A stretch of DNA of 64,000 bases from Tissierella simiarum (GTDB taxonomy: Bacteria; Bacillota; Clostridia; Tissierellales; Tissierellaceae): positions 1-64,000 of the forward strand of contig NZ_JAHLPM010000020.1 of NCBI RefSeq assembly GCF_018917865.1, read 5' to 3'. A model generated the notes under the pieces. That model was not told where the DNA came from. It searched no databases and was given only the letters and a program-made list of their open reading frames with translations. The position numbers and the translations under genes were made by a program. The stretch's first letter is position 1. Every line of letters starts with the position of its first letter. Shown here piece by piece: positions 53,848 through 62,924 of this stretch.

Positions 53848-54997
53848 CCTTTATAACCTCCTTGACGACCGTTTCTTCATCTATATTAAGGTTGCTTATA
53901 ATCTCATCATCAACTGTAGTTCCTGTGCATGAAGCCTTTCCATTCATAATATAATTACTACACTGCCATACTATCTTCCTACATTTATGCTTACTATTCC
54001 AGGTTCTTCTTCTTAAAGAGAATCTACATTTGCTACAGTAAAGCATTCCTGTTAAAGGATATCTCTTTGTGTATTTATCTCTATCCCCTTCTATGTTTCC
54101 TTTTTCTTCTGCTCTTCTTACAATTTCTTCTTGGGCCTTTTCCCACATTTCTTTTGATATTATGGGAGCATGGTTTCCCTCTATATAATAACTATCAACT
54201 TCTCCATTGTTCTTATAGCTTTTATACATTAAATGATCTGGTGTATAATACTTCTGCAGATGAGCATCACCTTTATACTTTTCATTCTTTAAAATCTGTA
54301 AGATTGTTGTTTCTTGCCACTTACCACCCTTAATCGTCGGAACACCTTCATCATTAAGTTCCCTTGCTATGGTAAATACTCCCTTACCAGCTAGATAATC
54401 TGTAAATATTCTATGAACAATCTTTGCTTCTTCTCTATTAATTACTAAATCTCCAAATTCATCCTTATCGTATCCAAGAAATAGTTTTGTGTTAATTACA
54501 AGTTCTCCTTTTTGGAACTTCTTTTTCATAGACCATTTTGTATTTTGGCTTATATTTTTACTTTCCTCTTCTGCAAAAGAAGAGAGGATGGTTAGCATTA
54601 GCTCTCCATCCCCTGATAATATATTTATATTTTCTTTTTCAAATCTTACTTCTACATTTAATTCTTTTAATTCTCTTACTGTTTCAAGCATTACTGTAGT
54701 ATTTCTTGCAAATCTTGATATTGACTTTGTAATGATTAAATCAATCTTCCCTTGTCTTGCCATTTTAATCATTCTTTGAAATTCTGGTCTATTATCTGTA
54801 GTTCCAGTAATCCCTCTATCTGCAAAGACTTCTACAAATTCATACTCAGGATTACTCTTAATTAGGTTTTCATAATAAGTGACTTGATTTTCTAGTGACT
54901 CCCCTTGAAGTTCAGAACCTGTGGAAACCCTCGCATAGGCACATACCCTTTTCTTTAATTGTGGTTTTATAGTTGGCTGTATAATCCTTACACGCAT
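53717..54997 (-). CDS. Large serine recombinase 1 (426 aa)
   Basis: Catalytic S25 in YARVST, then ITKSISRFARNTTVML and GYDKDEFGDLVINREEAKIV. The zinc ribbon is CSKCRFSLRRRTW, with a later C-S-N and C-T-G. It is clearly related to the next gene yet differs at the C-terminus, where the tail is encoded by the start of recombinase 2. An inverted repeat just upstream (55011-55055) lies in the usual position for a phage attachment site. It is therefore a good candidate for the integrase of the prophage remnant to its right. Confidence 0.9.
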   Translation of the reverse strand: MRVRIIQPTIKPQLKKRVCAYARVSTGSELQGESLENQVTYYENLIKSNPEYEFVEVFADRGITGTTDNRPEFQRMIKMARQGKIDLIITKSISRFARNTTVMLETVRELKELNVEVRFEKENINILSGDGELMLTILSSFAEEESKNISQNTKWSMKKKFQKGELVINTKLFLGYDKDEFGDLVINREEAKIVHRIFTDYLAGKGVFTIARELNDEGVPTIKGGKWQETTILQILKNEKYKGDAHLQKYYTPDHLMYKSYKNNGEVDSYYIEGNHAPIISKEMWEKAQEEIVRRAEEKGNIEGDRDKYTKRYPLTGMLYCSKCRFSLRRRTWNSKHKCRKIVWQCSNYIMNGKASCTGTTVDDEIISNLNIDEETVVKEVIKDGKKHYIYTSKNEKHESCREPRATEKENGSILQGVNRPIRTTI

Positions 54998-55010
54998 TAG
55001 AATTCCTCCT

Positions 55011-55055
55011 TTCTATCAACTTGGTAGTCTATATATCACTTATTAGTTGATAGAA
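55011..55055. repeat. Candidate attachment site or recombinase operator
   Basis: TTCTATCAACT (55011-55021) and AGTTGATAGAA (55045-55055) form an 11-bp inverted repeat with 23 bases between. It lies between recombinase 1 and the lysis genes, as attP sites often do. A matching core elsewhere in the window was not found, so it is provisional. Confidence 0.4.
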
Positions 55056-55084
55056 GTCAAGCTTTATAAGGCATTATTACAGCA

Positions 55085-55723
55085 TCAAATCCAAGCTTTC
55101 TTTAGTTTCTCTGCTTGCCTTTCTGCATTTTCTTTCTTTGAATATGAGCCTACCATTACTCTGTAAAGTACCTCTTCATTACTATTTTCTATATAGTTTA
55201 TTCCAACCTCATCTAATATTGCCTTTGCTATAGCTTTAGTAATTTCATTAAACTTTGAATCAAATAAAGCATTATCCTTTGAGTTATCGATAAAACCTAT
55301 TTCAATCAATATAGCTGGAGATTTTGTTTCTCTTAAAACATGAAAATTTATCTTTTTTACACCTCTATTAATAAAACCTATATTTACTAAGTTCTTCTGT
55401 ACTTTTTCTGCAAGTCTTTTAGCTTTTTCAGTTTGATTAATATAGATAAATGTTTCTACACCTTGTACCTTTTCAGGTTTAAAGGCATTTCTATGAAATG
55501 AAATAAAGTAATCATATTTCTTTTTCTTTTCAAAATCACTTCTATTTTTAAGACTCAAAGTTACATCCTTCGTTCTAGTTTCATCTACTAAAGTTCCATG
55601 CCTTCTCAATATATCTGCTACAGCTTTTCCTATTTTTAATACATCATCTTTTTCGCATCTATCTTTATATATAGCCCCTGAATCACTTCCACCATGTCCA
55701 TAATCAAAGCAAAGTTTAATCAT
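55085..55723 (-). CDS. N-acetylmuramoyl-L-alanine amidase (endolysin) with damaged SPOR end
   Basis: The Amidase_3 fold is shown by DYGHGGSDSGA, RTKDVTLSL, SFHRNAF and ETKSPAILIEIGF. These contain the zinc ligands His and Glu. The enzyme cuts the bond between the peptide and MurNAc of the cell wall at lysis. The C-terminus has a SPOR-like VLYRVMVGSYSKKENA repeat. At KKA an extra base shifts the frame. Without it the sequence would continue GFDAVIMPYKA to a stop near 55057. The start at 55723 overlaps the holin stop. Confidence 0.85.
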   Translation of the reverse strand: MIKLCFDYGHGGSDSGAIYKDRCEKDDVLKIGKAVADILRRHGTLVDETRTKDVTLSLKNRSDFEKKKKYDYFISFHRNAFKPEKVQGVETFIYINQTEKAKRLAEKVQKNLVNIGFINRGVKKINFHVLRETKSPAILIEIGFIDNSKDNALFDSKFNEITKAIAKAILDEVGINYIENSNEEVLYRVMVGSYSKKENAERQAEKLKKAWI

Positions 55724-56123
55724 ACTTTTCACCATCCTTAAGTTGCAATAAAACATCCCTTAATTTTTCTGGAATAGGTAATCTAATACTAGCCGAATTT
55801 TCCAAGATACTTATTCCTTCATTAGATATATAGAAAAAGATGACTGCTGTTCTAATTGCTCCTCCATTTTTAATAAGGTAAGCATCTATGGTATGTCCTA
55901 TTGCCACCATCAAAAATATCATTACTTTTTTAAAAATTCCCTTGTAACCAATTTCACTTGAAACTTCCTTTTTGATTATTGCAAGCATCACACCTGTTAA
56001 ATAATCAATTACTACAAATGCAATAAGGGCATATAAAAAGCCATCGTGTCCACCTAGTATATAGCCTAGATATCCTCCGATAGCTGTGAAAATTCCCTTT
56101 ATTAAGTTTAATGTATCTTTCAA
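55716..56123 (-). CDS. Phage holin (toxin-secretion/lysis holin family)
   Basis: A 135-residue protein with three hydrophobic segments near residues 13-35, 37-55 and 70-90, and the phrase YLTGVMLAIIKKEVSSEIGYKGIFKK. This is typical of Bacteriophage_holin_4 proteins. It forms membrane pores that release the amidase. The last codons overlap the amidase start by 8 bases, so it is coupled. It lies between tail genes and amidase as in many Clostridium phages. Confidence 0.85.
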   Translation of the reverse strand: MKDTLNLIKGIFTAIGGYLGYILGGHDGFLYALIAFVVIDYLTGVMLAIIKKEVSSEIGYKGIFKKVMIFLMVAIGHTIDAYLIKNGGAIRTAVIFFYISNEGISILENSASIRLPIPEKLRDVLLQLKDGEKYD

Positions 56124-56138
56124 TCAAATCCCTCCCAT

Positions 56139-57812
56139 TTAATAATAATTCTCACCATAGTTAATAAGATCTATTTCAAACATATACTGTATTTTCATTG
56201 TATTTGCCTCAGTTTTTTCAACAGGTTGTGCTAATTTGGTATGTGCTCCTATGGGTTTACTAGTAAGAAGTGCTTGTATTAATAAACTATTACTATTTCC
56301 TCCATAATACCTACTTATCCATCTATCTGTGCCAAGTATATTATAATAAGCATAATAACTACTATTTATAGAAAAATTCTTCCTATATGGTTCTAATAAA
56401 TTCCCTTGCTTATTTATTACTTGATAAAAGCTAGTTCCTCCCTGAGTGCTTGTATAGTATAAATATATCCTATTTGCACTTCTAGAAATACTTTCAATAT
56501 AGCATCTTCTTTCAATATTCCCACTATCCATACCTCTTGTTTCAAACCAAGTTGAATTTCCTATTTTAGGTTTAATATTCATATCTTGAACTTTGTTTCC
56601 CTGACTATCTACCCTTAGCCATCTACTGGTATATACTTTTTCATTAAACTGATCATCCATTCTTACAGTAGTGCCTACAATATCTATACATCCATCAATA
56701 AACATACCTAGGCTTGAAACTGCTCTATAAGTAAATGAAACATTGTAAGCTGTATCTTTAAAATCTTGACTTATATTTATATCAACAGAACTTAATAGGA
56801 CTCCAACTTTACTCCATTTATAAATTCTCATCATATTATTACTAGAAACTGTATAGGTGTAATACCCTATGAAAACCAGTTCACCATCTTCTTCAATATA
56901 AGGTGATATATTGCTTAGCCCATCATATTTTTTAATAGGATTACTATTATCTATTTCTAAGGCACTTCCATCATTATTTAAAAGTCTTACTACTTCACTC
57001 CAAATAGCAATATCATTAGTATTAATATCAAAGGGTATCATAAGCCAATATCCTTTAAGGTTTTCTGGAAACTGTAAATAACTTGATTGAGTAATGCTCG
57101 TACTCTTCCCATCTACTAATAGCCATCCTTTAGTAGGGCTTGTAAATTTTATTGTTTTCGCATTACCAAATAATCGATTTACAGCATAATATCTTCTAGG
57201 ATTTAAATCACTGGGAATACTATATCTACTATCACTATTTTCTCTGCCATAAATAGCAGGACCTCTATAAAAATAGTCTATATTATCAGGTGTGCTTTCT
57301 GCCCAATATATACTTTCTATTCTTCCATTTGCAGCATGGGTTGGGAAGTCAAATACAAAGTTAATCTTTATCTTATTATCTGTTACTTCAAATTTGGTTT
57401 CATTTCTATTAATAGTTCCTCTTATTGGATCATTCCCTGAGTATGGTTCATCCCTGTTTGCGAAACCAATAATATTTCCCATAATCCTTTGATCATTTAT
57501 ATTTTCAGGTTTATCACTATCAGTTAAATAAATATAGTTAAACCATTTATAGTTATCACAATCCCTAGAATCACCAGCACCCATAATTCCTTGTACAAAA
57601 TGCCGTAGAAAAGTATCTTTAAAATATAAGTCTGGAATTAAATTTTCAGTATAAGCTTCTTCTACTTTTTTCTTAGTTTTCGCATCAAAAAGTTCTAGAA
57701 ATACCTTTCCCCTAATACCTTGATTTTCTTTATATTTTTTACTAGTTATGATGCTATCATTTATGAAATTCTTATTATATGAAATACATTCCCTTAAATT
57801 TCTGTCTTCCAT
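56139..57812 (-). CDS. Phage tail-tip or fibre protein (557 aa)
   Basis: The protein has a start rich in helices (LRECISYNKNFINDS). A long beta-rich body follows, with repeated Tyr, Ser and Asn and phrases like GSNSLLIQALLTSKPIG. No enzyme motif is visible. Its length, composition and position just before the holin point to a tail appendage that contacts the host surface. The Tyr-rich C-terminus ends YGENYY. I do not recognise a named family. Confidence 0.6.
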   Translation of the reverse strand: MEDRNLRECISYNKNFINDSIITSKKYKENQGIRGKVFLELFDAKTKKKVEEAYTENLIPDLYFKDTFLRHFVQGIMGAGDSRDCDNYKWFNYIYLTDSDKPENINDQRIMGNIIGFANRDEPYSGNDPIRGTINRNETKFEVTDNKIKINFVFDFPTHAANGRIESIYWAESTPDNIDYFYRGPAIYGRENSDSRYSIPSDLNPRRYYAVNRLFGNAKTIKFTSPTKGWLLVDGKSTSITQSSYLQFPENLKGYWLMIPFDINTNDIAIWSEVVRLLNNDGSALEIDNSNPIKKYDGLSNISPYIEEDGELVFIGYYTYTVSSNNMMRIYKWSKVGVLLSSVDINISQDFKDTAYNVSFTYRAVSSLGMFIDGCIDIVGTTVRMDDQFNEKVYTSRWLRVDSQGNKVQDMNIKPKIGNSTWFETRGMDSGNIERRCYIESISRSANRIYLYYTSTQGGTSFYQVINKQGNLLEPYRKNFSINSSYYAYYNILGTDRWISRYYGGNSNSLLIQALLTSKPIGAHTKLAQPVEKTEANTMKIQYMFEIDLINYGENYY

Positions 57813-57821
57813 TTAAACACC

Positions 57822-58991
57822 TCAACTATAGAAAATTTTAAGTCTTTTAATCTTACATACATCTAAAAGTGTTGGCTTTTCTAAAATGTAAGCAAATCTA
57901 ATCTTTCTATTTGATTCTATTAATTGATTTAGCCTTTCATAATTTATTACATTTAGATTTTCAGGATCTATACCTTCATTTAAAAATTCTAAAGGATTAT
58001 TTATATCAACTACCTTGTAATCTAATAAATTTACATCAAAAGTAAGATAAGTTGCTCCTTCATCTACACTAAATGCCATTCTTATTTTGCCATTAGTTTT
58101 AGTGGCAACTCCACTACTATTTATTATATCTGTAGATATCTCTGTTATTATATTTGATATTGATTTACCTTCGGGAATTAAAAAATCTTCCCTTTGTTCT
58201 ATTACTTTAGGAAGACTTGTTGTTATTAATCCTATATTAAGTTTAAACTCCTCTGGTCTTTCTACTGCCTCTAGATTATCTGTATAATAATAAACCTTTG
58301 GTGTATCTCCAACTATTCCTTCTAAAGATGAAGGTAAAATATCATTTCCATAATTTAAAAGGACTTCTTCTGTTATAGGTAAATCAGCTACCTTAACCCA
58401 TTTAGAAACTCCTTCAATTAATTGATAGTTCTTTACTCCCTCATCATCAAGTATTAAAAATCTTTCCTTCTCAGGAAAATATGATCCTTCTATTACCTTA
58501 TAATTCTTTCCATCTTTACTATCAGAAATAAATACATAGGATTTACCAGTTTCAAATGTCATACTTTGAGTTCCTATTCCTGGATTTACAAAGCTATCTG
58601 TACCAGTATTTGGAGTCTTTTCTATAACTAATTGAATAACACCTGTCTCATAAAAGGAAGCTTCCCAAACTAGATTGTTACTTCCCCAGCCATTATAGAC
58701 AGCATTTCCTTCAAATCTTACTCTAAATAATTTATATCCATTCTCTTCTTCCCTTGAATAATATAAATTATTATAACTTGTATCCCTTCTATTGATTTTA
58801 ATGTGTTCAGATGATGAGCCAATGCCTATCCATGAGTTACCATTAGTATATATTATTCTAATTAAAGAACCATTATATAAGAAATCAAATCCAATGTCAG
58901 GTAAAGTTACAGTGGTATCATCATTTCTTGTTCCATAAAGGGTCATTCCTTGATTTCCCTTTGGACTTGCCATTATAGGTCTTACTCCCAT
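57822..58991 (-). CDS. Phage tail-associated structural protein (389 aa)
   Basis: A mostly beta-strand protein starting MGVRPIMASPKGNQGMTLYG. It has GTRNDDTTVTLPDIGFDFLYNG and NSWIGIGSSSEHI, a fold common to phage receptor-binding or fibre proteins with NHL or carbohydrate-type modules. It follows the 185-residue structural gene by 10 bases and precedes the 557-residue tail protein by 9, all in one operon. No signal or transmembrane segment is present. The exact role is inferred from the order only. Confidence 0.6.
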   Translation of the reverse strand: MGVRPIMASPKGNQGMTLYGTRNDDTTVTLPDIGFDFLYNGSLIRIIYTNGNSWIGIGSSSEHIKINRRDTSYNNLYYSREEENGYKLFRVRFEGNAVYNGWGSNNLVWEASFYETGVIQLVIEKTPNTGTDSFVNPGIGTQSMTFETGKSYVFISDSKDGKNYKVIEGSYFPEKERFLILDDEGVKNYQLIEGVSKWVKVADLPITEEVLLNYGNDILPSSLEGIVGDTPKVYYYTDNLEAVERPEEFKLNIGLITTSLPKVIEQREDFLIPEGKSISNIITEISTDIINSSGVATKTNGKIRMAFSVDEGATYLTFDVNLLDYKVVDINNPLEFLNEGIDPENLNVINYERLNQLIESNRKIRFAYILEKPTLLDVCKIKRLKIFYS

Positions 58992-59001
58992 GTCTTACCT
59001 C

Positions 59002-59559
59002 CTATATTTCTTCTAATTCTCGGCTGATAGATAATAAGTTATTGTATAGGTTTCTATTAGGTAGGATTGCACTATATAAAACTCCATTTTCTAATCTTTC
59101 ATCAAATATTCCTTCACTAGTTAACTCTGGTTCTAAAATACTGACCCTATTATAATAATCATAAGTTCCGTCTTTATTTTTATCAAAATCAGCACTCCAT
59201 ACCACCCATTCATTATCATATAAATATCTACCACTGTTATCTGGTGAAAATTCCTCTATTATCCCGACTACTTCTATATCAATATTCGACCCCATATTTC
59301 TTGTATAACTATTAAACTTCCTACTAAAATCATCTTCTGTATAACTTATTATAAAGTCCTTTTTATCTGGTTGTAAGCTTTTAAATCCGTAGTCTTCTTT
59401 ATATTTGAAATTAGTAAACTTTATATAAAATAGATTATATAAAAAGCTGTAGATAACTTCTGCCCTAGGAATACTAGCACTAAGTCCACCCTCTAGATCC
59501 CTTCCTTCAATAGTTACTTGGAGATTTCCTTTTTCAATAATAAAGTTTCCATTAGTCAC
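59002..59559 (-). CDS. Phage structural protein, probably the C-terminal half of the gene ending at 59566
   Basis: A GTG start gives MTNGNFIIEKGNLQVTIEG and a later GGLSASIPRAEVIYSF. The frame is the same as the upstream chimeric gene and is separated from it only by a TAG at 59566-59568. The two most likely formed one tail protein, with this half following TFMV. The body is rich in charged strands (DYGFKSLQPD) and ends RNLYNNLLSISRELEEI. Translation from this GTG is possible but may be low. Confidence 0.6.
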   Translation of the reverse strand: MTNGNFIIEKGNLQVTIEGRDLEGGLSASIPRAEVIYSFLYNLFYIKFTNFKYKEDYGFKSLQPDKKDFIISYTEDDFSRKFNSYTRNMGSNIDIEVVGIIEEFSPDNSGRYLYDNEWVVWSADFDKNKDGTYDYYNRVSILEPELTSEGIFDERLENGVLYSAILPNRNLYNNLLSISRELEEI

Positions 59560-59565
59560 TTCTAG

Positions 59566-60954
59566 CTAAACCATAAATGTATGGTCTCCTGCAGTAACCT
59601 GTGGCATAGGAAGAGGTAGTCCTATAACATTGTCACCCTTAGCTAATTTTTGAATAGGCTTAAAATCATAATATACTCCATCAAGGGAAAATAATATCTT
59701 TATAGAGCAGTCTTCACTTGCCTTTCCTGTAATTGTAATGTTGCAATTAAGGTTTGTATCTGCCTTTGCAGTGATTCCAAACACCATAGCTGCATAATTA
59801 GTTGTGGTAACATTTATTACTTCGTTATTTTTCTTGATAATCATACTGCTAAGCTGCGAAAGTACATCTGGTATTGAATCAAATAAGATTTCTAGTGTTT
59901 CATAATCTCCATTTAATAGAATTTCCCTTGCTAAATCTAGATCATCCATATCATTTCGTGGTAGGTTGTGAACTTGAACAAGTCTACCTGTCCACCTTCC
60001 AGTTATTGCTCCATAAAATTGTAGTAGTCCCTTTATCCTTTCATCACTACACATTGCTCTATCCATTGCTTCATATTTCTTTACAGAAGTCTTTGACATC
60101 TCCTGCCTAAGTTCCAGCATTCTTTTAACTATTGAGTCATCAGTTTCATCTAACAGTTCCTCTACATTTGCTTTAGATAAACTATCTACCTCTATTCCTT
60201 TTTCTTTAAGCCAATTATTTAACTGTGCTGGGCTATTGGGGTTATCTAATCCTGTTAAATCTAGTGCTTCCCCCATTAACACCTTTTGATATCCTTCATC
60301 ACATTCTATTGCATTTTCAACTAACTCTTTATCTACTTTTACACCGTAATCATTTATCTTTTGGTCTAAGAACCACAGCTTTAATTCCTTATCTGTCATT
60401 GGATAGTTTTCTATTTTCCTTCTAATCTCTCTTTCAACTTCTACATCACGCTTACAATATTTCTTAAACAGTTCCCATTTTTCTATATCATGTTCTGGAA
60501 GATTTCTAGTTCTATCTCCATTAGTCTTAGTAGGTTTACAAGGAATTGAAAAATATCTTATTAAAGCCTTTCCTTCATCCATCTTCTGTGTTTCTAGGTT
60601 TAAGCATCTAGCAACACTCTCAAGGTTTCTTGGAAGCCCTAGAGTTAATGCATGAACCATACTACATCTCCACTGTTTAAGTGGAATTTCTTTATTAAAA
60701 TATTTTGATAAACAGGTTCTTTCAAACTGTGCATTAAATGCTGCTTTGATTATCCTAGGATTAAATATAGCTTCAATTACATCAATTGGTAACTTTTCAT
60801 TTTGTGCTAAATCTACAATTCTAACTTCTTCATCATCAAAGGCATATCCAAATAGTAATATTTCAAAATCCTCTGATTCAGTGTATTTATAGACCCCACA
60901 CTTGGTGAGGTCTACACTACTGAATGTTTCGATGTCGATACTTAAAACTCTCAT
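59566..60954 (-). CDS. Chimera: phage DNA polymerase N-terminus fused in frame to a tail protein
   Basis: Residues 1-367 are a phage family-A DNA polymerase: exonuclease motif SIDIETFSSVDL, RNLESVARCL, a helical part with DNPNSPAQLNNWL and GRWTGRLVQVHNLPR, the start of the polymerase domain. After PDVLSQL the sequence changes abruptly to a structural protein with IIKKNNEVINVTTTNY and DGVYYDFKPI. The palm and fingers motifs are missing. The join, near 59851, is the scar of a large deletion that removed late phage genes. No active polymerase can result. Confidence 0.82.
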   Translation of the reverse strand: MRVLSIDIETFSSVDLTKCGVYKYTESEDFEILLFGYAFDDEEVRIVDLAQNEKLPIDVIEAIFNPRIIKAAFNAQFERTCLSKYFNKEIPLKQWRCSMVHALTLGLPRNLESVARCLNLETQKMDEGKALIRYFSIPCKPTKTNGDRTRNLPEHDIEKWELFKKYCKRDVEVEREIRRKIENYPMTDKELKLWFLDQKINDYGVKVDKELVENAIECDEGYQKVLMGEALDLTGLDNPNSPAQLNNWLKEKGIEVDSLSKANVEELLDETDDSIVKRMLELRQEMSKTSVKKYEAMDRAMCSDERIKGLLQFYGAITGRWTGRLVQVHNLPRNDMDDLDLAREILLNGDYETLEILFDSIPDVLSQLSSMIIKKNNEVINVTTTNYAAMVFGITAKADTNLNCNITITGKASEDCSIKILFSLDGVYYDFKPIQKLAKGDNVIGLPLPMPQVTAGDHTFMV

Positions 60955-60959
60955 ATTTA

Positions 60960-61478
60960 CTAACCTAAAATATTATCTGTGCCAAAATCATCCTCTGCAC
61001 GAGATCTTCCACCTAAAGGTTCTCCATCTTCTAACTTTTGAAGATTTTGAAGTCCACAAGCTATTCCCTTACTTCCATTGGCATTATATGCATAGAAAAC
61101 TATTGATGCCCTACCATAACAACCACTGTAAAACTCAGTAGTATCTATTATTTGCTGTAAGTTCTCATCAACTATTCCTGGTCTTATTGTGCTATTTGCA
61201 TTTACAAAATAGCTGTTAGCATAAGCTTCATCATCAGGTTTATCTATATCTCCATCCCTTAAGGGTGTCTTTAAATTAGCTGGTATTTTACCTCCAAGCT
61301 TTGATATTCCTTCTTGCTTTGCTACTTCAATAGCAGATTTAATCTTGTCTATTGTTGCTTTATCATCCTTTGGAATAATTAAGCTAACTGAATATTTAGG
61401 ATCACTTCCATTAATACTCTTTGGCTCGAATACATTTGCATAAGACATTCTTACTTTTCCTGTTATTACCTTTGTCAT
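60960..61478 (-). CDS. DUF2815 phage protein (ssDNA-binding-like)
   Basis: The 172-residue protein starts MTKVITGKVRMSYANVFEP and has KYSVSLIIPKDDKATIDKI and GSKGIACGLQNLQKLEDGEPL. The order and length are those of DUF2815, a phage protein thought to bind single-stranded DNA during replication. It lies between a Cas4-like nuclease and the polymerase, as in many siphophages. AAAGGAG precedes the chosen ATG at 61478. Confidence 0.85.
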   Translation of the reverse strand: MTKVITGKVRMSYANVFEPKSINGSDPKYSVSLIIPKDDKATIDKIKSAIEVAKQEGISKLGGKIPANLKTPLRDGDIDKPDDEAYANSYFVNANSTIRPGIVDENLQQIIDTTEFYSGCYGRASIVFYAYNANGSKGIACGLQNLQKLEDGEPLGGRSRAEDDFGTDNILG

Positions 61479-61494
61479 TTTTATCAACTCTCCT

Positions 61495-62640
61495 TTAGTT
61501 TTTAAAATCTAATTCTGCACTACACTTTATTTCAGGTCTTTTATCTGACTCTGGTACTAGCTGAAGCTTCCCAGGTGGTGTTTCTATTAAAGAACCTAAT
61601 ACTTCCCCAAATTCTTTTTTACCTAATTCCTTTTCAAGTTTTGTTAAATTGAGAAGGGACTTGGAAAATATCTTCTCCTCCTCATATCCAGCATCAAGTA
61701 GTTTCTTTGCCACTTCCTCTTCACTTGAATATATTCTACTCCTCCTGCCTTCTACTAATTTAAAACCTGTCCACTTCTTGCCTTCATTTACAGCCTTTTT
61801 AAAAGCATAATCCTCTACATCAGTTGCCCATTTCTTTAGTTCATCTATTGTCAATAAAACTTCTGCTACTTCTCCATCTGTAAGAAGTGGGGGTAGCTTA
61901 AAATCGAGGTATACTAGTTTCATATTTTCTTCTGCCCTAGCCCTACAAATTGCCTTAACCTTGCAAAACCTACAATGGTCGGATGCTTTATATTCTCCTT
62001 CCCCTCTAAAAGCCATTTCTGCCCTTGGCTTAACTACCATGTCTCCCCATTCTAGAAGTTCTTCTGCTGTGGTTTCATCAATTGAGATATTATCTAGTCT
62101 TGGTTGGATAATAGTCATTCGAATTTTTTCTATATCATAGAGGATTCCAAATCCATTAATTGCACCAAGGGCATAAAGTCTCATTTGAGGATTATCTTGT
62201 GCCTCAACCTTGACTCCTCGTCCACCTTTTAGATCTATTACTTCTATGGTATTACCTGAAATAATTAGAACATCACTTGTTCCAAACCCTTCAGGAACCC
62301 ATGGAGAAAAGTTCACCTGTTCCTCTAAAAGAATCAAAGAGTCTTTACCTACTTCATTTATTCTTTCAATTACAATATCCACATAGGACTGTATTGCTTT
62401 TTCTATCTCTTCTGTATAAAACTCATTTTGCTTCATTTCTTGAAGTTTTTTATTAAATTGTGACTTTGGCATTCTTTCTAAATATAAGCTAAGATGTAGT
62501 TCTGCTAACTCATGCATGAATGTACCTTCTTCTGCATAGATAGAAGTTTCTTCAACTATTTTCTCTTCTAACCTTGCAGATGGAGTACATTCAAGCCATC
62601 TATGTGCTCCTGAAGCTGAAAGTATGGCATGTTCCCTCAT
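61495..62640 (-). CDS. DUF2800 Cas4/RecB-like phage nuclease
   Basis: The 381-residue protein begins REHAILSASGAHRWLECTP, with LEEQVNFSPWVPEGFGTSD and the IEVIDLKGGRG motif, in which D-x-K is part of a PD-(D/E)XK active site. A Cys group CRFCKVKAICRA follows, like the iron-sulfur site of Cas4. DUF2800 proteins are phage recombination or replication exonucleases. It overlaps the preceding gene by 4 bases and is followed by DUF2815. Confidence 0.88.
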   Translation of the reverse strand: MREHAILSASGAHRWLECTPSARLEEKIVEETSIYAEEGTFMHELAELHLSLYLERMPKSQFNKKLQEMKQNEFYTEEIEKAIQSYVDIVIERINEVGKDSLILLEEQVNFSPWVPEGFGTSDVLIISGNTIEVIDLKGGRGVKVEAQDNPQMRLYALGAINGFGILYDIEKIRMTIIQPRLDNISIDETTAEELLEWGDMVVKPRAEMAFRGEGEYKASDHCRFCKVKAICRARAEENMKLVYLDFKLPPLLTDGEVAEVLLTIDELKKWATDVEDYAFKKAVNEGKKWTGFKLVEGRRSRIYSSEEEVAKKLLDAGYEEEKIFSKSLLNLTKLEKELGKKEFGEVLGSLIETPPGKLQLVPESDKRPEIKCSAELDFKN

Positions 62641-62924
62641 TGTATTCCCTCTGCATCTTTTAGTAGTTCTGGATACTTTTCCTTTGGTATTTCACTTAAC
62701 TTTCTAACTCCATATTTAGTTATTAAAGCTTTAACCTCTGCCTGCTTTCCCCTTTGGGAAAGCAAAGCAAGATGATGTCTAACTTCTTCTAATGTAGGAA
62801 GTTTTTCTTCAGTTTCTACTGATTCATAATTAGTTGTTTCTATAACTTGTACTAAACTTTCAATGCTATCTGCCAGATTTCTTAAATCACTAACCACTTC
62901 TAAAGCTAATTTTATTCTACTCAT
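62637..62924 (-). CDS. Small phage early protein (95 aa)
   Basis: A helical protein with MSRIKLALEVVSDLRNLADSI and RHHLALLSQRGKQAEVKALI. The second part resembles small phage proteins placed before Cas4-like genes, sometimes annotated rRNA-biogenesis-like. It overlaps the antirepressor stop by one base and the nuclease start by 4. Its function is unknown, but the place in the phage early operon is clear. Confidence 0.65.
   Translation of the reverse strand: MSRIKLALEVVSDLRNLADSIESLVQVIETTNYESVETEEKLPTLEEVRHHLALLSQRGKQAEVKALITKYGVRKLSEIPKEKYPELLKDAEGIQ

Noticed and set aside
17624-59568. Amber codon reassignment (TAG read as an amino acid)
   Set aside because: Normal genes in the window use TAG as their stop (for example 9192-9194 and 29760-29762), the affected genes often carry frameshifts too, and no suppressor tRNA is seen. 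Gene decay explains the data.
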